A stretch of DNA of 35,827 nt from an uncultured Prevotellaceae bacterium (GTDB lineage Bacteria; Bacteroidota; Bacteroidia; Bacteroidales; Bacteroidaceae), in NCBI GenBank assembly GCA_937877605.1, contig CALFJA010000071.1, forward strand, positions 1 to 35,827, given 5' to 3'. The notes below the pieces were generated by a model that worked only from the letters and a program-made list of their open reading frames with translations, searched no databases and was not told the origin of the DNA. How positions within the stretch are numbered: position 1 is the first letter of the stretch; every line of letters starts with the position of its first letter. Shown one piece after another: positions 31,083-35,827 of the stretch. A program made the translations under genes and the position numbers.

Positions 31083-31919
31083 ATGGCAAAACTACTGCTT
31101 GGCGACTTCAACCGACTGCGCATCCTGCGACATGTTGAGTTCGGCTTGTACCTTGACGGAGGCCGTGCCGGCGACATACTCCTGCCCAAAAGGTATGTGA
31201 CACCCGAAATGACCGTCGGTCAGGAAATAGAAGTGTTCCTCTACCTAGACCAGGAAGAACGCGTCGTTGCCACCACGGAACAGCCCAAGGCACGGGTGGG
31301 AGAGTTCGCTTTCCTGCAGTGCAGCTGGGTAAACCAGTTCGGAGCCTTCCTCGACTGGGGGCTCATGAAAGACCTGTTCTGCCCCTTCCGCGAGCAGAAA
31401 ATGCGCATGGAGAAAGGTAAGGGCTACATTGTCTATGTTACCATTGACGAGAGTTCCTACCGCATTATGGCCTCGGCAAAAGTGGAACACTACCTAAGCC
31501 ACGACCGTCCCGACTACACTCCTGGGCAGGAAGCAAACCTGCTGGTGTGGCAGAAAACCGACTTAGGCTTCAAAGTCATTGTCGACAACCAGTTCGGTGC
31601 ACTGCTCTACGAAGACCAAATCTACCAGGACATACACACAGGCGACCGCTTGAAAGGCTACATCGCCCAGGTGCGGCCCGACGGGAAAATTGATGTCTCG
31701 CTGCAACCTGCGGGCAGGCAGCACACCGAACAGTTTGCCGGGCAACTCCTCCGCTACCTGCAAGAACATCAGGGGGTATGCAACTTGAGCGACAAAAGCG
31801 ACGCCGAAGATATCAAACAGATGTTCCATGTGAGCAAAAAGGCCTTCAAGCGTGCCGTGGGCGACCTCTACCGGCGACGCCTCATCCTGATTTTCGACGA
31901 CCACATACAACTGACCTGA
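31083..31919 (+). CDS. CvfB-like S1 RNA-binding protein
   Basis: A 278-residue protein with the CvfB layout: an S1-like N-terminal domain (LRILRHVEFGLYLDGGRAGD, DILLPKRYV), further S1 repeats (SWVNQFGAFLDWGLMKDLF; KVIVDNQFGALLYEDQIY), then a C-terminal winged helix (VCNLSDKSDAEDIKQMFHV, KKAFKRAVGDLYRRRLI). CvfB binds RNA in Gram-positive bacteria and affects virulence gene expression; in Bacteroidota the role is unknown. It lies 11 bases after lolD and five bases before tcdA, within one operon. Confidence 0.85.
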   Translation: MAKLLLGDFNRLRILRHVEFGLYLDGGRAGDILLPKRYVTPEMTVGQEIEVFLYLDQEERVVATTEQPKARVGEFAFLQCSWVNQFGAFLDWGLMKDLFCPFREQKMRMEKGKGYIVYVTIDESSYRIMASAKVEHYLSHDRPDYTPGQEANLLVWQKTDLGFKVIVDNQFGALLYEDQIYQDIHTGDRLKGYIAQVRPDGKIDVSLQPAGRQHTEQFAGQLLRYLQEHQGVCNLSDKSDAEDIKQMFHVSKKAFKRAVGDLYRRRLILIFDDHIQLT

Positions 31920-31924
31920 CAACC

Positions 31925-32635
31925 ATGAACGAACAATTCTCCCGACTGGAACTGCTCATCGGCAGCGATGCCCTGACCCGCCTGCAACAGGCGAGGGTGG
32001 CAGTCTTCGGCGTGGGAGGCGTCGGCGGCTATGCGGTGGAAGCACTGGCACGCAGCGGCGTGGGGGCACTCGACCTCTTCGACAACGATGAAGTGAGTTT
32101 GAGCAACCTCAACAGGCAAATTATCGCCCTGCATTCCACCGTAGGGAAAAAGAAGGTTCAGGTAGCCACTGAGCGCATTACAGACATCAATCCGAACTGC
32201 AAAGTGGTGCCGCATGCCATGTTCTACCTCCCCGAAGTGGCCGATCAGGTGGACCTGACAGCCTATAACTATGTAGTGGACTGTGTCGATACCGTAACGG
32301 CTAAGCTGGAACTGATTCGCCGATGTCACGAACACGGTATACCAATCATCAGCAGCATGGGCGCTGCCAACAAGATGGAAGCTTCCGCCTTCTGCGTGGC
32401 CGACATCTATCAGACCGACATCGACCCGCTGGCTAAGGTCCTTCGCAAGAAGCTGCGCAAACTGGGCATCGGACAACTGAAGGTCGTCTATAGCAAGGAA
32501 CCGCCGCTGGAACCCATGGAAAAGGTCATGCTCGAGAACAAGGCGCGGCCCGTTCCGGCCAGCAACGCCTTCGTTCCGGCCACGGCAGGACTGATAATTG
32601 CAGGCGAAGTGGTGAAAGACATAATCAGAACATAA
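31925..32635 (+). CDS. tcdA: tRNA threonylcarbamoyladenosine dehydratase TcdA
   Basis: A 236-residue E1/ThiF-like ATPase. The nucleotide motif VFGVGGVGGYAVEALARSGVG is around residues 28-48; LFDNDEVSLSNLNRQIIAL is the second E1 motif; DCVDTVTAKLELI and SSMGAANKMEA are typical of TcdA rather than MoeB or ThiF. It converts t6A37 of ANN-decoding tRNAs into the cyclic form ct6A. The frame opens far upstream, but the ATG at 31925, five bases after the cvfB-like stop, gives the family start. It is last in the operon and followed by a terminator. Confidence 0.93.
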   Translation: MNEQFSRLELLIGSDALTRLQQARVAVFGVGGVGGYAVEALARSGVGALDLFDNDEVSLSNLNRQIIALHSTVGKKKVQVATERITDINPNCKVVPHAMFYLPEVADQVDLTAYNYVVDCVDTVTAKLELIRRCHEHGIPIISSMGAANKMEASAFCVADIYQTDIDPLAKVLRKKLRKLGIGQLKVVYSKEPPLEPMEKVMLENKARPVPASNAFVPATAGLIIAGEVVKDIIRT

Positions 32636-32651
32636 CACTTCTGCTCAACAA

Positions 32652-32695
32652 AAAAAGCCTCTCCCGACAACCATTGTTGCCCGGAGAGGCTTTTT
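32652..32695. terminator. Bidirectional terminator between tcdA and asnS
   Basis: AAAAAGCCTCTCC (32652-32664) pairs perfectly with GGAGAGGCTTTTT (32683-32695), with a smaller CAAC/GTTG pairing inside the loop. Confidence 0.9.
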
Positions 32696-32709
32696 CTTGC
32701 CTGCGCCAA

Positions 32710-34104
32710 TTAGAATTCTGCGTTCTTCGGAGTGCGCGGGAAAGGTATTACATCACGGATATTCTGCATGCCTGTGACAAAGAGAATGAGGCGTTCGAAA
32801 CCCAGGCCGAATCCTGCATGCGGGCAACTTCCGTACTTGCGGGTATCGAGATACCACCACATGTCCTTCATAGGAATCTGACGGCGGTCGATTTCGCCCA
32901 TCAGCTTGTCATAGTCTTCCTCCCGGACAGAACCGCCGATGATCTCTCCAATCTGCGGGAAAAGTACATCCGTGCCCTGAACTGTCCTTTCGTCAGCATT
33001 TATCTTCATGTAGAATGCCTTGATGTCCTTGGGATAGTCGGTCATGATAACGGGCTTCTTGAAGTGTTCCTCCACCAGGAATCGTTCGTGTTCACTGGCC
33101 AGGTCCATACCCCAAGCCACAGGGAACTCGAACTTCTTCCCGTTTTTCACAGCCTCTTCCAGTATTGCAATGCCTTCGGTATAGGGCAAGCGGACAAACT
33201 CCTCCTTAACAACGCCCTCGAGACGCTCCAGGAGTGTCTTGTCGATCATCTTGTTGAGGAACTCCAAGTCGTCCTTGCAGTTGTCAAGAGCCCAGCGCAC
33301 ACAATATTTGATGAAGTCCTCCTCAAGGTCCATCAGCCCCTCTTTGTCGAGGAAAGCCACCTCCGGTTCAATCATCCAAAACTCTGCCAAGTGGCGCGGT
33401 GTGTTTGAATTCTCGGCGCGGAAGGTAGGCCCGAAAGTATAGATCTGGCCCAGAGCGGTGGCTCCGAGCTCGCCTTCGAGCTGGCCGCTGACGGTCAGGC
33501 TGGTCGGTTTTCCGAAGAAGTCGTCGTCGTAGACAATCTTTCCCTCTGCGTCCTTTTCCAGTTTATAGAGGTTCTTCGTGGTCACCTGGAACATTTGCCC
33601 GGCTCCCTCGCAGTCGCTGGCGGTAATAATTGGTGTATGGAAATAGAAGAATCCGTGCTCGTGGAAGTACTGGTGGATGGCGATGGCCATGTTGTGGCGG
33701 ATGCGCATGACGGCACCGAATGTGTTGGTACGGAGCCGGAGATGAGCATGCTGACGCATGTATTCGAACGACTGTCCCTTCTTCTGCATGGGATAGTCGC
33801 CGGGGCAGAGCCCGTAAATCTTCAGTTCGGTGCACTGTATCTCGGAAGTCTGACCGGCACCTTGGCTCTCCACGAGTGTTCCCGTGGCGGAGATGCAGGC
33901 TCCCGTGGTGATTTGCTTGAGCATCTCGGCATCGAACTTGGCCGGATCGACAACCACTTGTACATTCTTTATGGTAGAACCGTCGTTCACGGCAATGAAA
34001 TCGACCACCTTACTGCTGCGGTGTGTGCGTACCCATCCCTTTACATTGACCTCTGCACCGAAGTCAGTCCGTTGCAGAATGTCGATAACTTTTGCTCTTT
34101 TCAT
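32710..34104 (-). CDS. asnS: Asparaginyl-tRNA synthetase
   Basis: A 464-residue class IIb synthetase that charges tRNA-Asn. The N-terminal OB fold starts VNVKGWVRTHRSSKVVDFIAVNDG. Class II motif 2 is FRAENSNTPRHLAEFWMIEP and motif 3 is GFGLGFERLILFVTGMQNIR, followed by DVIPFPRTP. AsnRS rather than AspRS is supported by the short length and the ITASDCEGAGQMF segment. The start at 34104 gives MKRAKVIDIL. It lies 22 bases after the rluB-like gene and is probably cotranscribed with it. Confidence 0.95.
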   Translation of the reverse strand: MKRAKVIDILQRTDFGAEVNVKGWVRTHRSSKVVDFIAVNDGSTIKNVQVVVDPAKFDAEMLKQITTGACISATGTLVESQGAGQTSEIQCTELKIYGLCPGDYPMQKKGQSFEYMRQHAHLRLRTNTFGAVMRIRHNMAIAIHQYFHEHGFFYFHTPIITASDCEGAGQMFQVTTKNLYKLEKDAEGKIVYDDDFFGKPTSLTVSGQLEGELGATALGQIYTFGPTFRAENSNTPRHLAEFWMIEPEVAFLDKEGLMDLEEDFIKYCVRWALDNCKDDLEFLNKMIDKTLLERLEGVVKEEFVRLPYTEGIAILEEAVKNGKKFEFPVAWGMDLASEHERFLVEEHFKKPVIMTDYPKDIKAFYMKINADERTVQGTDVLFPQIGEIIGGSVREEDYDKLMGEIDRRQIPMKDMWWYLDTRKYGSCPHAGFGLGFERLILFVTGMQNIRDVIPFPRTPKNAEF

Positions 34105-34126
34105 ATCTGTTTGCTGCTTTATCTGT

Positions 34127-35509
34127 TTATTCAAATGCACCCATGCGGAGCATATCCACCTCCTTCTCGGTGAGGAAACGCCAGTCGCCGCGGCGTACAT
34201 TTTTCTTTGTCAGGCCGGCGAACTGCACACGGTCGAGTTTGACCACATGGTAGCCCAGGCTCTCGAAGATGCGGCGGACAATGCGGTTCTTGCCGCTGTG
34301 GATTTCCAGTCCCACCTGTGTTTTGTCCTTTTCGTCGACATACTCGATGGCATCGGCGTGTATTTCTCCGTCCTCAAGTTCGATACCCTCGGCTATCTGC
34401 TGCAGGTCGTGAGCGGTAAGGTTCTTGTCGAGGAATACATGATAGATTTTTTTCTTGAGGAACTTGGGGTGTGTCAGTTTGCTGGCGAGGTCGCCGTCGT
34501 TGGTCAAGAGCAGAACGCCAGTGGTGTTGCGGTCGAGCCGTCCGACGGGATAGATGCGCTCGGGGCAGGCGTCCTTCACCAGGTCGAGCACTGTCTTGCG
34601 CTGTTCCGGGTCGTCGCTGGTAGTGACATAGCCCTTGGGCTTGTTGAGCAAGACATACACTTTCTTCTCAAGCGTGACGAGTTCGCCGTTGTAGCGCACT
34701 TCGTCAGTACGGAGAACCTTGGTTCCCAGTTCGGTGACTGCCACTCCGTTGACGGTAATGAGCCCGCTCTGTATGTATTCATCGGCCTCGCGACGCGAGC
34801 AGAGTCCGGCGTTGGCGATGAACTTGTTGAGCCGGATGGGCTCGTTCGGATCGAAATGTTCCTCGCGGTATTCGATGCGTTTTTTCAGGCTGTACTTGGC
34901 ATTGGGGTCGTAGTCGGCCGTGTGCTGGCGGTAGGGACGGCGCTGTTGCGGCCGACGGTATCCTCCGTGCGGCTGGTAGCCCTGCTGCTCTTCGTTCCTG
35001 TATGGACGGAAGCCGTTTTCATGTTCCTCCTGTCCGTAGCGGGGACGGTAGCCCTGAGGATGGCGCTGCGGATAGCCTTCCTGCTGTGGGCGCGGTGTGC
35101 GGGGACGGTAGTCCTTCGCCTGTGGCTGGTAGGGACGCGGACGGCGGTAGGACGGTTGTTCGTCTCCTTCCTGCTCGTTATAGCGTGGACGGTTGTATGT
35201 AGGGCGTGAATGCTGGTACTCGTTGCGCCCATTGTCGCCGTAGCGGTTGTATCTTGGCCGGTCGAAGCGTTGCTGCCCGCGGTCGTCCTGATTGCCAAAT
35301 GCCTGTCCGAAGCCCTCTGGGCGGAAGCTGGTACGCTCCGGACGCGTGGGTCTTTCGGCGTTGCGTTGGATACGAATGCGCGGACGACGGGCGCGAACGG
35401 GTTGTTCTGCGTCATCCTTGTGTTCTGGAGATAATTCGTTTGCCGGGTACTGGGTTTCCTTTTCTTCTGAAAGGAAACCGTCGTTGGGGGTTTCTGATGC
35501 TTTTACCAT
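34127..35509 (-). CDS. rluB: RsuA/RluB-family 23S rRNA pseudouridine synthase with long disordered N-terminus
   Basis: A 460-residue protein. Residues 1 to about 215 form a low-complexity extension rich in Arg, Pro, Tyr, Gln and Gly (RFDRPRYNRYGD, YNRPRYNEQEG, RPRPYQPQ, GYRPRYGQEE). An S4 RNA-binding domain starts near 225 (IRLNKFIANAGLCSRREADE). The catalytic Asp is D326 in GRLDRNTTGVLLLTNDG; KKKIYHVFLD and GKNRIVRRIFESLGY complete the RsuA/RluB type. It should make a pseudouridine in rRNA, most likely the RluB site in 23S. E. coli enzymes lack such an extension. The exact target (RluB, RluE or RsuA) is inferred. Confidence 0.88.
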   Translation of the reverse strand: MVKASETPNDGFLSEEKETQYPANELSPEHKDDAEQPVRARRPRIRIQRNAERPTRPERTSFRPEGFGQAFGNQDDRGQQRFDRPRYNRYGDNGRNEYQHSRPTYNRPRYNEQEGDEQPSYRRPRPYQPQAKDYRPRTPRPQQEGYPQRHPQGYRPRYGQEEHENGFRPYRNEEQQGYQPHGGYRRPQQRRPYRQHTADYDPNAKYSLKKRIEYREEHFDPNEPIRLNKFIANAGLCSRREADEYIQSGLITVNGVAVTELGTKVLRTDEVRYNGELVTLEKKVYVLLNKPKGYVTTSDDPEQRKTVLDLVKDACPERIYPVGRLDRNTTGVLLLTNDGDLASKLTHPKFLKKKIYHVFLDKNLTAHDLQQIAEGIELEDGEIHADAIEYVDEKDKTQVGLEIHSGKNRIVRRIFESLGYHVVKLDRVQFAGLTKKNVRRGDWRFLTEKEVDMLRMGAFE

Positions 35510-35622
35510 TGTTGTGTTGGCCTCACGGCTTGATTAAAAAAGTCTTTTTTGCTATTGAAGTCTTATTCTGATTTTCCCACACGCGCGTACGCATGTGTAT
35601 ATAATTAAGGTGTACAAATATA
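35510..35622 (-). promoter_or_regulatory. -7 box and leader of the rluB-asnS operon
   Basis: TATATTTG on the minus strand (35622-35615) is a fair -7 box; no clear TTTG lies upstream. The leader to the ATG at 35509 would be about 100 bases and contains an imperfect palindrome centred on GCGTACGC and flanked by ACAC and GTGT. Confidence 0.45.
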
Positions 35623-35739
35623 CGCTTTTTCGGCGAATGAAGCCATCCCGATGTAACATTTTTATTGAAAAGTGGCTGATTTTCTTGATTTTGGCAAAGT
35701 TTTTTGCAGGAAAACATATCCGGTCTGCCTGCTGGGAAC

Positions 35740-35770
35740 AAAAAAAGTCGCATCCTTTGTGGCTGCAACT
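35740..35770 (-). terminator. Terminator of the tRNA-Val transcript
   Basis: On the minus strand AGTTGCA (35770-35764) pairs with TGCGACT (35752-35746) with one G-T pair, followed directly by seven T. It lies just past the tRNA 3' end. Confidence 0.75.
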
Positions 35771-35775
35771 TCTCG

Positions 35776-35827
35776 TGGGCGTTGACGGATTCGAACCGCC
35801 GACCCTCTGCTTGTAAGGCAGATGCTC
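35776..35827 (-). tRNA. tRNA-Val (anticodon UAC), 3' part; 5' end beyond the window
   Basis: Read on the minus strand, the anticodon stem TCTGC/GCAGA encloses the loop CTTACAA, giving anticodon TAC for valine codon GUA. The variable loop is GGGTC. The T arm is GGCGG-TTCGAAT-CCGTC, then the 3' acceptor strand AACGCCC and discriminator A. CCA is not encoded; the next bases are CGAG. The 5' acceptor strand and most of the D arm lie beyond the window edge. Confidence 0.9.

Noticed and set aside
35595..35827. Integration site or mobile element next to tRNA-Val, and a 73-residue ORF across it
   Set aside because: No integrase or repeated tRNA end is present; the ORF runs through the tRNA gene and its terminator.

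Overview
The window looks like chromosomal DNA of a Bacteroidota bacterium, most likely Bacteroidales and probably a Prevotella-like genus. The clearest sign is the promoter grammar: many genes are preceded by a TAnnTTTG -7 box, several with TTTG about 19-21 bases upstream, and Shine-Dalgarno sequences are mostly absent. The protein families agree: DUF3822 beside rsmD, type III glutamine synthetase, a carboxypeptidase-regulatory-domain outer membrane barrel, a DUF4468-like protein, a lipid-anchored GH13 enzyme, and a pseudouridine synthase with a long disordered N-terminus. Most of the window is ordinary core genome, densely packed in short operons separated by clear hairpin terminators.

Layout. 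1-1400 is an A+T-richer accessory edge: the 3' end of an unidentified gene, a small probable DNA-binding protein, a copy of the first gene's tail 420 bp further on, a broken coding fragment and a secreted protein. 1415-3621 (minus) holds a DUF4468-like secreted protein and a RecD-like helicase. 3729-5121 (plus) is DUF3822-rsmD. 5123-8576 (minus) is dnaG-cls. 8716-10053 is a GH13 lipoprotein with a repetitive leader. 10298-12706 (minus) is an outer membrane barrel. 12707-13648 is intergenic: two copies of a palindromic repeat flank a 41-residue secreted-peptide ORF with its own terminator. Then come class II aldolase (plus), type III glutamine synthetase (minus) and glmS (plus). 19212-20729 (minus) is the NAD(P)HX repair enzyme. 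20916-24569 (plus) is the operon adk-obg-pgeF-M23 peptidase. Two small unrecognised genes follow, then rplS (minus), a MATE transporter with a CBM9-like protein (plus), a third copy of the palindromic repeat, and the operon antiporter-lolD-cvfB-like-tcdA (28293-32635). The window closes with rluB-like-asnS (minus) and the 3' part of a tRNA-Val(UAC) with its own terminator.

How the genes work together. Housekeeping functions dominate: replication (dnaG), translation (rsmD, rplS, asnS, tcdA, rluB-like, obg, tRNA), envelope (cls, M23, lolD, barrel), glycolysis (aldolase) and nitrogen/amino-sugar metabolism (glutamine synthetase divergent from the glutamine-consuming glmS).

I found no complete undescribed multi-gene system, no CRISPR array, no transposase and no integrase. 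The least explained items are the dispersed palindromic repeat family and the peptide ORF it brackets, the duplicated gene tail and broken fragment at the left edge, two possibly leaderless genes, and an M23 protein made of one intact and one ligand-less copy of the same domain. Function calls rest on motifs read by eye; no database search was run.
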